A stretch of 64,000 nucleotides of DNA from positions 4,526,001-4,590,000 of the forward strand of contig NZ_CP031557.1 of the NCBI RefSeq assembly GCF_003403075.1. The letters are read 5' to 3'. The DNA comes from Flavobacterium psychrotrophum (GTDB lineage: Bacteria > Bacteroidota > Bacteroidia > Flavobacteriales > Flavobacteriaceae). Positions 35,403 through 43,899 of this stretch are shown piece after piece. The stretch's first letter is position 1. Each line of letters opens with the position of its first letter. The position numbers and the translations under genes are program-made. Below the pieces are notes generated by a model. That model searched no databases and was not told the DNA's origin. It was given only the letters and a program-made list of their open reading frames with translations.

Positions 35403-35749
35403 CCAGTGACATCTTTTGAAAATAGAGATCATCTGTATTCAACTAAATATATTTGATTCAAGTTCCTTTCTCTCTTTTGGAGTCCTCGGGTGAATACGTG
35501 ACACAGAGATTCTCAGAGTAGCACAGAGATTCACAGAGATAAGAGATAATACCTTCGGTATGAGAACACAGAGCGTTATGTATACTATACCCGCACAGCT
35601 CAGTGTTCTCACGCTGTAAGCGTAATCTCAAATTTTAAAACTCTGTGAATCTCTGTGCTACTCTGAGAATCTCTGTGTTATAGTTCGCTAATAATAAATG
35701 CCTGCCCTATGATAGTTTTTTGATCGCATAGCGAATGAGGCTGATTTAC
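35403..35749. repeat. Intergenic region with a 38-bp perfect inverted repeat
   Basis: 35501-35538 (starting ACACAGAGATTCTCAGAG) and 35641-35678 are perfect complements over 38 bases, separated by about 100 bases that contain smaller nested hairpins (ATACC-TTC-GGTAT; GAGAACAC ... GTGTTCTC). Each arm is itself built of two roughly 20-base near-repeats of CACAGAGATTC. No gene is seen here. Confidence 0.85.
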
Positions 35750-35757
35750 TACCTTTG
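35750..35757 (+). promoter_or_regulatory. Putative -7 box TACCTTTG, 5 bases before the tadA ATG
   Basis: Perfect TAnnTTTG followed by CAGCT and ATG, the same TTTGCAG-ATG arrangement as before dxs and the DUF3109 gene. Confidence 0.45.
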
Positions 35758-35762
35758 CAGCT

Positions 35763-36209
35763 ATGGAAAATATCTTTACCCACGAGTATTTTATGCAAAA
35801 AGCCTACCAGGAAGCACAGGCGGCTTATGATAAAGGCGAAATACCCGTAGGTGCGGTAGTGGTGGTAGATAACCGTATTATTGCCAAAACCCATAACCTT
35901 ACAGAACTGCTTACCGATGTTACCGCACACGCCGAGATGCAGGCCATAACTGCGGCTGCGGGTTTCCTAGGCGGAAAATACCTTACCAACTGTACCCTGT
36001 ATGTAACGCTGGAACCTTGCCAGATGTGTGCCGGTGCCCTTTACTGGAGCCAGGTTACACGGGTAGTTTATGGCGCGCACGATGCCCACCGTGGCTATAC
36101 TGCAATGGGCGGTAAACTACATCCAAAAACAGAGGTGGTTACCGGCATTATGGAAGCCGAATGTGGCGAGCTGATCAAGGCTTTTTTCAGGCAACGAAGA
36201 GGTTTGTAA
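35763..36209 (+). CDS. tadA: tRNA-specific adenosine deaminase / nucleoside deaminase
   Basis: A 148-residue zinc deaminase: HAEMQAI (His56, Glu58) and PCQMCAGAL (Cys86, Cys89), with the early EIPVGAVVV and the later VVYGAHDAHRGY segments characteristic of TadA, which converts A34 to inosine in tRNA-Arg(ACG). A related guanine or cytosine deaminase cannot be wholly excluded. It is a single-gene unit. Confidence 0.88.
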   Translation: MENIFTHEYFMQKAYQEAQAAYDKGEIPVGAVVVVDNRIIAKTHNLTELLTDVTAHAEMQAITAAAGFLGGKYLTNCTLYVTLEPCQMCAGALYWSQVTRVVYGAHDAHRGYTAMGGKLHPKTEVVTGIMEAECGELIKAFFRQRRGL

Positions 36210-36516
36210 GTAATTGATAGTTAACTATTTGTTTTTCAGGTAAAAATATTTTCAAAATTTATTCTTCCGCATACAATATTTAGATAATATTGTATGTTAT
36301 AGCGAAAAATGAGGGTTGTTTAATCATCAGGTTCACAAAGGTTTTTTATAAGTTCACATGGTTGTTCTGTATTGCTTTTGCGGGCCGCTTCCCTCAACGG
36401 TTATACCCTCCCTGTATCCTTTAGCCAGCCATATTTGTGTTTCTTTTAACACGCCAATTCTCGCCGGAAAACAAATTTTTTATACTTTAAACCTTATTTA
36501 ACCAAACCAAAAGGCC
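36210..36516. other. 307-base gap upstream of the alpha-2-macroglobulin gene
   Basis: It contains a perfect AT-rich inverted repeat at 36270-36296 and, about 75 bases before the next ATG, a CATATTTG box with one mismatch to TAnnTTTG. Otherwise nothing recognisable. Confidence 0.55.
36270..36296. repeat. AT-rich 11-bp inverted repeat
   Basis: CATACAATATT and AATATTGTATG around TAGAT. It could be an operator or a weak terminator of tadA; no T-run follows. Confidence 0.6.
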
Positions 36517-39500
36517 ATGAAAACGCTAAAGCTGGTGCTGTTCTGTGCAGTTATCACACTGTTTTTACATTCGTGCAAAAAAGAATCTGCTGTTGATTTT
36601 GATTCTGATTATTCCCTGTTCCGCGATTATGTTACCAATTTCTCATCGGGTGTCGTTTCTACAAAGGCAGACATACGGGTGGGGCTTGCCTTTGCAAAAA
36701 AAGAATGGCAGCTTAACCAGGAACTCGATGGCAGTTACTTTAGCGTTTCCCCTTCGGCAGAGGGTAAGGTGTATTTCCTGCCCGATAATACCATAGCCTT
36801 CCGCCCTGCAAAAAGGCTGGAGCAGGATACTGAATATAAGATTACCCTGCACCTCTCTAAATTTATAAATGTACCGTCGCAGCTGGCCGATTTTAAATTC
36901 CGTGTCAAGACCCTCAAGCAGGATTTTCTTGTTACCACAGCCGACCTGCAAAGCTACAACCGCGATACACAGTACCTTAATGTGGTGCTTAAATCTGCCG
37001 ATCACCTCGATAGTAAAATAGCAGAAAAACTGCTTACTGCTACGCAGGGCGACCGTAAGCTACCTATAAAACTGGTAAGCACCATGCAGGGAAATGCCGA
37101 GTTTAATTTTGTGATAGATGATATCAAACGCCAGCCGCAGGATAGCAAAATAACAATAAGCTGGAACGGAAAGCCGCACGGCATAGACCGGGAAGGCAGT
37201 GAGGAGTTTACCATTCCCGGTAAAGATAATTTTAAGGTACTTAGCATGGAGGCCGCACAGGGCGATAACCAGACGCTGCTCATAAACTTTTCAGACCCTA
37301 TTAGAAAAGACCAGGATTTTAGCGGACTTGTGGCGGTAGAAACCGTTAAGGATATGACCTTTGCTACCGATGGTAACCTGCTAAAGGTGTTTTTTACAGA
37401 GCCGCTTAATGGCAACTTTTTAGTAGAGGTTTTTCAGGGGATAGAAAGTACCGAAGGCTTTAAGACTAAAGCGACCTTCTCTCAAAAAGTGTTGTTTGAA
37501 CAGTTGAATCCCGAGGTGCGCTTTGCAAAGAACGGTAGCATATTGCCGGCTTCAAGCAATCTGAAACTAAATTTTGAGGCCGTAAACCTGAGCGCGGTAG
37601 ATGTTAAGGTATACCGCATTTTTGAGAATAACGTAATGCAGTTTCTTCAGGATAATAACCTGAACGAGAACAGCTACAGCCTGCGGGATGTGGCATTGCC
37701 AGTGGCTAAGACTACGATTACGCTGAACACGAATAAAATGCTGAATTACAGCAAATGGAATGCCTTTGCGTTAGATCTTTCAAAGATCATTAAGCCGGAG
37801 CCGGGCGCCATTTACCATATAAAGATGTCGATGCGCAAAGAGTATTCACTTTACAAATGCGATGATGGTGCTACAGGTACAGAGACAACAACGGCTACTG
37901 TCCAGGCAGATGAGGATGAGGAGCAGGATGACTTTAGCGAATATGAAGATAACGATTATTACCACTATGATTATGACTGGGAGCAACGCGATAATCCGTG
38001 CAGCAGTTCGTATTTCTATGATCGTAATGTAGAGACTAATGTACTGGCCAGCGACCTGGGTGTAATTGCTAAAAAGGGAGATAACAACAGCTTCTTTTTT
38101 GCTGTAACCAGTATTACATCTACCAAAACCATTGGTGGGGCTGAAATAGCATTATACAATTACCAGCAACAAAAACTGGTTTCAGGCCAGACGGATAATG
38201 ATGGCACTCTTACACTGTACAGCGATAAGAAGCCATTTTTTGCCATTGTTAAAAAAGATAAGAACACTACCTACATCAAGCTACAGGAGGGCAGCTCGCT
38301 TTCGCTGAGTAATTTTGATGTAGATGGTGCAGGGCTGCAAAAAGGGTTAAAGGGCTTTATTTATGGCGAACGTGGCGTGTGGAGGCCGGGAGATACACTT
38401 TACCTAAGCTTTATCCTCAACGATAAAGAATCTAAACTGCCTGCAACGCACCCTATAAAGCTACGCTTAAGCGATCCTAATGGTAAGATTATGCATCAGG
38501 CCGTACAGCCTCGCAATGAGCTTAACCACTATAAGTTTATTGTACCTACGCAAAGCGGCAACCCTACCGGAAGCTGGGAGGCAATGGTATCTGTAGGTGG
38601 GGCGCATTTTTATAAGGCCATTAAAATAGAGACCATTAAGCCAAACAGGCTCAAGATAAAAAATAGCCTTGAGGGACAAACCCTTTCGGCGTATGCCAAA
38701 AATGAGGGTACGGTGCAGGTGGCATGGTTGCACGGCGCCGTTGCTAAGGGATTAAAAGTAGAAATGCAGGCTAAATTTATGAGCCAGGCTACCGCATTTA
38801 AAGGTTACCTGAATTATGTGTTTGATGACCCTGCGCAAAATTTTGGCAGCGAAGAGGTCAACCTTTTCTCAGGTAATGTAGATGACAACGGTGTGGCAAA
38901 AATTGCTGTAGAGCCTAAGCTGCAGGTGCGTGCGCCGGGTTTGCTTAAGGCTGCCATTATTACCAAAGCCTATGAAAAAGGCGGCGATGTAAGTACCGAT
39001 GTGGTATCGGCTACGTATTCGCCCTACAATACCTATGTGGGTGTAAAAATGCCGCAGGCCAATAAATACAACATGCTCGAAACCGGTAAGTCAAACCGCT
39101 TTGAGGTGGCTACGGTTAACGAGAAAGGTCAGGCAAGACCATCGCGCAGGTTAGAGGCTAAAGTGTATAAAGTAGAATGGCGCTGGTGGTGGGACAGCAG
39201 TAATAACGATGTTTCGGCATACAGCAATGCCGTGAGCAATACCCCTGTATTTACACAGCAACTGGTTACAGATGGCAGTGGTAAGGCAGCGTTTAACTTC
39301 CGCACTGATGAAGAAGAGTGGGGTAACTACCTGGTGCGCGTTACCGATATTGAAAGCGGACATTCGGCAGGCAGCACCGTACTTATAGACTACCCGTACT
39401 GGAGTGGCCGCAGCCGTGCCACAACCGGCGAAGAAGCTACCATGCTTATGTTTACTACAGATAAAGAAAAATATGCCGTGGGTGAAAAAGCCATCGTTTC

Positions 39501-42027
39501 ATTCCCTTCGAGTGAGGGCGGACGTGCACTCGTATCGCTTGAAAACGGAAGTAAAGTGGTAAAAACCTACTGGGCGGAAACTAAAAAGGGAGAAACGCAG
39601 TTAGAGATACCTATTACCGGGGCTCTTGCGCCTAACGTATATGTGCATGTAACACTGTTGCAGCCGCATGCCAATACTAAAAATGATTCGCCCATACGCC
39701 TGTATGGCATCGTGCCAATAGAAGTGGTAGATAAGACTACCATACTGGAGCCACAGATTGCAATGCCTGAAATACTGAAACCGGAACAAAAAACCAATAT
39801 CAAAGTAAGTGAGAAGAACGGCCGCAGCATGACCTATACCATTGCGGTGGTAGACGACGGCCTGCTTGATCTTACCCGCTTTAAAACCCCTAATGCCTGG
39901 ACATCTTTTTATGCTAAAGAAGCGCTGGGTGTAAAAACATGGGATATTTATGACCAGGTTATAGGTGCTTATGGCGGCAAGGTAAACCAGATATTTAGTA
40001 TAGGTGGTGACGAGGCACTGGGGGGCGGCAAGGCAAAAAAAGCCAACCGCTTTAAACCTGTAGTAGTCTTCCTTGGTCCGTTTAAACTGGAGAAAGGGCA
40101 AACCCGCAACCACCCGATACAGTTGCCTATGTATGTAGGATCTGTACGTACAATGGTGGTTGCCGCTAACGATGAGAACAGTTCGTACGGTAGTGCAGAG
40201 AAAACTACACCGGTACGCAGCCCGTTAATGTTGCTGGCTTCGCTGCCGCGCAAGGTAACCCCGGGCGAAAAGGTAACGCTTCCTGTAACGTTGTTCGCCA
40301 TGGAAAACAGCATTAAAGATGTTACACTTCAGGTAAAAACAAGCGGTAACTTAAAAGTATCGGGTGCAGCATCGCAAAAAGTAAGCTTTACAAGACCCGA
40401 TGAAAAGGTAGCGTATTTTGACCTTGAAGTACCTAATGTTACAGGTATTGGCAAAGTTACCGTTACGGCTTTTAGTGGTAAGGAACGTGCCAGTTATGAT
40501 GTAGAGCTTGATATTGTAAACCCTAACCCGGTTACCCAAAACTTTAAAGAACTGGTGCTAAAACCAGGTAGCAGCGGTGTGATAGACTGGCAACCATTTG
40601 GCGTGGCCGGTAGTAACAAGGCAAGGCTGGAAGTATCATCATTCCCGAGCATCGACTTTAACCGCAGGCTCGATTATCTTATACAGTACCCACACGGTTG
40701 TGTAGAGCAAACTACATCATCGGTATTTCCGCAATTGTATCTTGCAGACATTGCCGATATTGACCAGAACAGGAAAAACAAGATTCAGAAATATGTAACG
40801 GCGGCTATTAAAAAGCTGCAAAACTTCCAAGTGGCAAACGGCGGATTCTCTTACTGGCCGGGCAACCAAACGGCAGACGACTGGGGCAGTAGTTATGCCG
40901 GCCACTTTATTATTGAGGCAGAGAAAAAAGGGTATGCGCTGCCGCTGAACATGAAAAAGCAATGGCTATCGTACCAAAAGAATTTTGCCCGCCAATGGCG
41001 CTACACGGCAGAATACCATAATGATTTTGCACAGGCCTACAGGTTATATACCCTTGCACTTGCGGGTTCGGCAGATCTTTCATCCATGAACAGGCTAAGG
41101 GAAACGCCAAACATCAGCAACGAGTCTAAACTGCGCCTTGCGGCAGCTTATGCTCTGGCAGGTCAAAAATCGGTTGGGCAGCAGCTACTTGCGCAGAGTG
41201 TTCTTGATTACAGTGCTGACTATAGCTACTATTACTATGGCTCTCCGGAACGTAACCGTGCCATGGTACTGGAAACGCTTATTATACTCGGTCAGCAGGA
41301 AAAAGCATTTGGCATGGCTACAAAACTGGCAAAGGCAATGTCTTCTAACCGCTGGATGAGTACACAAACCACCGCCTACTGCCTGTACAGTATGAGTAAA
41401 TTTGCACAGGCTAACGGCCCTAAAGGCATTGATATTAACTATACGGCAAACGGTAAGTTACAGGCTGTAAAAACGGCGAAGACCTTTGCCGACCGTCCGC
41501 TTGAAATTACAGCTAATAATAAGGTAAGTATTAAGAACAACAAGCAGGGTACGCTGTATGTAAAAGTAGTGTATAGTGGCATATTACCTGTAGGGCAGGA
41601 GCAAACGGAAGAACGTGGCTTTAGCACAGGCATTGTATTTAAGGACCGTGGTGGCAAGGTTATCAATCCGGCTACGCTGGCGCAGGGAACTGAGTTTGTA
41701 GCTGAGGTAACAATAGCCAACCGTAGTGGTGAATTTGTAGATAACATTGCCCTTACGCAGATCATACCTAGCGGATGGGAAATTGTGAATACCAGGTTTA
41801 CCGACTTTGGCAGCTTTGCCGAAAATAAAGTAGATTATACCGACATAAGGGATGACCGTACCAACTTCTACTTCTCGCTTAAGGCACATGAAGGTAAAAC
41901 GTTCAGGATATTGCTTAACGCTAGTTATCCGGGTAGTTACTACCTGCCTGGGGTGCAGTGTGAGGCCATGTATGATAATAATTTCCTTGCAAGGACAAAA
42001 GGACAATGGGTTAAGGTGGTGCGGTAG
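36517..42027 (+). CDS. Alpha-2-macroglobulin family lipoprotein with intact thioester
   Basis: An 1836-residue envelope protein. Lipoprotein signal ends at Cys20 (LFLHSCKK). MG-type beta domains follow, with a MG2-like region containing GLKGFIYGERGVWRPGDTLY (about 610), a bait-like region, the alpha-2-macroglobulin segment (LDLTRFKTPNAWTSFYAKEA) and the thioester motif GCVEQ with Cys1395 and Gln1398, then the helical thioester domain. Such proteins trap proteases and are thought to guard the periplasm together with PBP1C. An unusual Asp/Glu/Tyr-rich insert lies at about residues 462-495. Its usual partner pbpC lies 1.9 kb downstream. Confidence 0.95.
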   Translation: MKTLKLVLFCAVITLFLHSCKKESAVDFDSDYSLFRDYVTNFSSGVVSTKADIRVGLAFAKKEWQLNQELDGSYFSVSPSAEGKVYFLPDNTIAFRPAKRLEQDTEYKITLHLSKFINVPSQLADFKFRVKTLKQDFLVTTADLQSYNRDTQYLNVVLKSADHLDSKIAEKLLTATQGDRKLPIKLVSTMQGNAEFNFVIDDIKRQPQDSKITISWNGKPHGIDREGSEEFTIPGKDNFKVLSMEAAQGDNQTLLINFSDPIRKDQDFSGLVAVETVKDMTFATDGNLLKVFFTEPLNGNFLVEVFQGIESTEGFKTKATFSQKVLFEQLNPEVRFAKNGSILPASSNLKLNFEAVNLSAVDVKVYRIFENNVMQFLQDNNLNENSYSLRDVALPVAKTTITLNTNKMLNYSKWNAFALDLSKIIKPEPGAIYHIKMSMRKEYSLYKCDDGATGTETTTATVQADEDEEQDDFSEYEDNDYYHYDYDWEQRDNPCSSSYFYDRNVETNVLASDLGVIAKKGDNNSFFFAVTSITSTKTIGGAEIALYNYQQQKLVSGQTDNDGTLTLYSDKKPFFAIVKKDKNTTYIKLQEGSSLSLSNFDVDGAGLQKGLKGFIYGERGVWRPGDTLYLSFILNDKESKLPATHPIKLRLSDPNGKIMHQAVQPRNELNHYKFIVPTQSGNPTGSWEAMVSVGGAHFYKAIKIETIKPNRLKIKNSLEGQTLSAYAKNEGTVQVAWLHGAVAKGLKVEMQAKFMSQATAFKGYLNYVFDDPAQNFGSEEVNLFSGNVDDNGVAKIAVEPKLQVRAPGLLKAAIITKAYEKGGDVSTDVVSATYSPYNTYVGVKMPQANKYNMLETGKSNRFEVATVNEKGQARPSRRLEAKVYKVEWRWWWDSSNNDVSAYSNAVSNTPVFTQQLVTDGSGKAAFNFRTDEEEWGNYLVRVTDIESGHSAGSTVLIDYPYWSGRSRATTGEEATMLMFTTDKEKYAVGEKAIVSFPSSEGGRALVSLENGSKVVKTYWAETKKGETQLEIPITGALAPNVYVHVTLLQPHANTKNDSPIRLYGIVPIEVVDKTTILEPQIAMPEILKPEQKTNIKVSEKNGRSMTYTIAVVDDGLLDLTRFKTPNAWTSFYAKEALGVKTWDIYDQVIGAYGGKVNQIFSIGGDEALGGGKAKKANRFKPVVVFLGPFKLEKGQTRNHPIQLPMYVGSVRTMVVAANDENSSYGSAEKTTPVRSPLMLLASLPRKVTPGEKVTLPVTLFAMENSIKDVTLQVKTSGNLKVSGAASQKVSFTRPDEKVAYFDLEVPNVTGIGKVTVTAFSGKERASYDVELDIVNPNPVTQNFKELVLKPGSSGVIDWQPFGVAGSNKARLEVSSFPSIDFNRRLDYLIQYPHGCVEQTTSSVFPQLYLADIADIDQNRKNKIQKYVTAAIKKLQNFQVANGGFSYWPGNQTADDWGSSYAGHFIIEAEKKGYALPLNMKKQWLSYQKNFARQWRYTAEYHNDFAQAYRLYTLALAGSADLSSMNRLRETPNISNESKLRLAAAYALAGQKSVGQQLLAQSVLDYSADYSYYYYGSPERNRAMVLETLIILGQQEKAFGMATKLAKAMSSNRWMSTQTTAYCLYSMSKFAQANGPKGIDINYTANGKLQAVKTAKTFADRPLEITANNKVSIKNNKQGTLYVKVVYSGILPVGQEQTEERGFSTGIVFKDRGGKVINPATLAQGTEFVAEVTIANRSGEFVDNIALTQIIPSGWEIVNTRFTDFGSFAENKVDYTDIRDDRTNFYFSLKAHEGKTFRILLNASYPGSYYLPGVQCEAMYDNNFLARTKGQWVKVVR

Positions 42028-42029
42028 AT

Positions 42030-42060
42030 GCAGAGAAAGAGGGATTCGAACCCCCGGATA
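42030..42060 (-). other. tRNA 3'-end relic (T-arm plus acceptor strand)
   Basis: Read on the minus strand, CCGGGGGTTCGAATCCCTC followed by TTTCTCTGCA has a 5-bp T-stem around the TTCGAAT loop and then seven acceptor bases, N73 = G and CA, as at the end of a tRNA-Ser. No 5' half, D-arm or anticodon arm is present next to it, so it is not a gene. It is three bases past the alpha-2-macroglobulin stop. Such fragments are classic att-site remnants. Confidence 0.7.
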
Positions 42061-42077
42061 TTTGTAGTATTAATTGA

Positions 42078-42475
42078 TAGATATGCCGCCCCGCTGGGGC
42101 TCACTGTCGTCAATATGCGATGTTTGCTATAGGTATGTCGCCCCGCTGGGGCTCACTATGGTCGATGTGTGATTTTTCTATAGATATGTCGCCCACGCTG
42201 AGGCTTACTATTGTCGCTAGTTGATATTTGCTATAGGTATGTTGCTCCGCGGGGGCTCATTGTGGTCGATGTGTGATGTTTCTATAGATACGTTGCTTCG
42301 CTCGTGCTTACTATTGGCGCTAGTTGATATTTGTTATAATATACTGTCCGCTCTTGGATTAATTATTGTTGATTAAAAAGTTGAGGTATTTCTAAGCTAG
42401 CCCCGGAGGGGCGACATATCTATAGCGAAAGACGGTGGGTTTTGAATGAGCCCCGGCGGGGCGATATGTCTATGA
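42078..42475. repeat. Decaying palindrome array beside an IS200-like transposase
   Basis: Six directly repeated units start their palindromes at 42088, 42140, 42191, 42244, 42295 and 42346 (spacing 51-53). The first two carry perfect GCCCCGCTGGGGC; later units decay. Two more palindromes in inverted orientation (GCCCCGGAGGGGC at 42400, GCCCCGGCGGGGC at 42450) lie next to the transposase. Flanks such as CTATAGATATGTC are shared. Units 2-3 and 4-5 are a 104-base tandem duplication. Confidence 0.85.
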
Positions 42476-42499
42476 CTAAAACCATAAATTAATAAAATA

Positions 42500-42952
42500 A
42501 TGGCAAATACATATTCACAAATTTATATACAGATTGTTTTTGCGGTAAAAGGCCGGGATAATCTTATTGCCTCGCTCTGGAAGCAAGAATTATACAAATA
42601 CATAACCGGAATTATTACCAATGAAGGACAGAAACTGATCGCGATCAACGGAATGCAGGATCATATTCATATACTGGTAGGGCTGAAGCCTACAAAAGCT
42701 TTATCTGAACTGGTTAGGGATATTAAAGCTTACTCATCACGATTTATAAATGATAACCAATGGGTATTAGGAAAATTTGAGTGGCAGGAAGGGTTTGGCG
42801 CTTTTTCATATAGTCATTCGCAGATTCCGAATGTAGTAAAGTATATTGAAAACCAGGAAGAGCATCATAAAGTAAAAACATTCAGAGATGAATATTTAGA
42901 ATTCCTGAAATTATATGATGTTGATTTTAAACCTGAGTATGTATTTGAATAA
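42500..42952 (+). CDS. IS200/IS605-like Y1 transposase (RAYT-like)
   Basis: A 150-residue single-domain HUH transposase: HUH motif DHIHILV (His55, His57) and the catalytic Tyr115 in VVKYIENQEEHHK. It lacks an accessory TnpB. No clear right-end structure follows, while palindrome arrays lie on the upstream side only, which fits an orphan REP-associated transposase better than a complete mobile IS200. Enzymes of this type cut and join single-stranded DNA at hairpins. Confidence 0.88.
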   Translation: MANTYSQIYIQIVFAVKGRDNLIASLWKQELYKYITGIITNEGQKLIAINGMQDHIHILVGLKPTKALSELVRDIKAYSSRFINDNQWVLGKFEWQEGFGAFSYSHSQIPNVVKYIENQEEHHKVKTFRDEYLEFLKLYDVDFKPEYVFE

Positions 42953-43162
42953 CATAAAACAAAAATCGTTACATAAGTACAACCCGTAGCGCTTTAATAT
43001 GTTCTTAAAAACTATTTTGCAGCCTCTTCAAGACCGTTGTGTTACTGCTTTCATTATAAGGCAGCGAAAACCGCCGGGATAACTTTGTCTTTGGTACAGT
43101 AGCTTCCGGTAATTAATAGGCGTGCCAAAAGCAGAGAGAGTGTTTTTTTTATGTAATTATTA

Positions 43163-43681
43163 TTAGTTGGCTAATCCGCTTTCGTTGATTTTTGAGATGT
43201 AATCGGCAATGAAATCCTGAAATTCATCAAGGTTTAAAATCTTGTCGCTATTAACCCGTAGTTCCAGTATATAACGGTTTTTTAAAATAGTAAAGTATCC
43301 ATATACGCGCTTTATCCCGGTATTAACATCATGTGCAACAAAGCTTTTGCTTCCCAGATTAAAGCGGCTGATTTTAATGGCTGTTTTGTTTTTAGATGTT
43401 TTTGCCATTTCAAATTTGGTTTCTACATCGCCCAGGGTGGGTTCGTTAGCCGGATGTTTAGTATCAGTCAGCATTACTGTAAAGACCTGTTCCTCGTCAA
43501 ATTTGCCAAAGATGTAATAGGTTAGCACTACCGCTTCCGAACATGTGGCAGGCACAGCAAGCTTATACTTTTTGTATTGTTCAATTTTGGGTATTGCACC
43601 TGTAAGTGCATTACAGTTTATGTCTTGTGAGTAGGTAGTTATAGTAAGGGTCAGGAAAAAAAACAGGAAAATAGTTTTCAT
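43163..43681 (-). CDS. Secreted hypothetical protein
   Basis: 172 residues with a signal peptide (MKTIFLFFFLTLTITTYSQ), a mature domain with two Cys (CNAL ... ATCSEA) and alternating hydrophobic beta strands. No family recognised. It sits alone on the minus strand between the transposase and pbpC, in the segment that separates the alpha-2-macroglobulin gene from pbpC. Confidence 0.7.
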   Translation of the reverse strand: MKTIFLFFFLTLTITTYSQDINCNALTGAIPKIEQYKKYKLAVPATCSEAVVLTYYIFGKFDEEQVFTVMLTDTKHPANEPTLGDVETKFEMAKTSKNKTAIKISRFNLGSKSFVAHDVNTGIKRVYGYFTILKNRYILELRVNSDKILNLDEFQDFIADYISKINESGLAN

Positions 43682-43899
43682 ATTAATCCGGATTTAAGGC
43701 AATACGGGCCTTGATTTTTTAATCACTTCAATATAAAATTACAGGGATTGTTATTATAATAACCCAATTTAACAAAGTATTAAGCCTTGGAGGAAAGTCA
43801 CTCTGAAAGCGCTTTTCCAAAATAAAAGAATGAATCAGACAGTCAAACGTTTTATTTTTACAACAGCTACAATAACTGTGGCGCCGCATTTTTGTACAA

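Noticed and set aside
42030..42060. A tRNA-Ser gene
   Set aside because: Only the T-arm and the 3' acceptor strand are present; no anticodon arm, D-arm or 5' acceptor strand follows in the adjacent sequence.
42078..42475. Regularly spaced repeats suggesting a CRISPR array
   Set aside because: Units are whole 51-53-base near-copies without a conserved repeat alternating with unique spacers, they carry hairpins, include inverted copies, and no cas genes are nearby.
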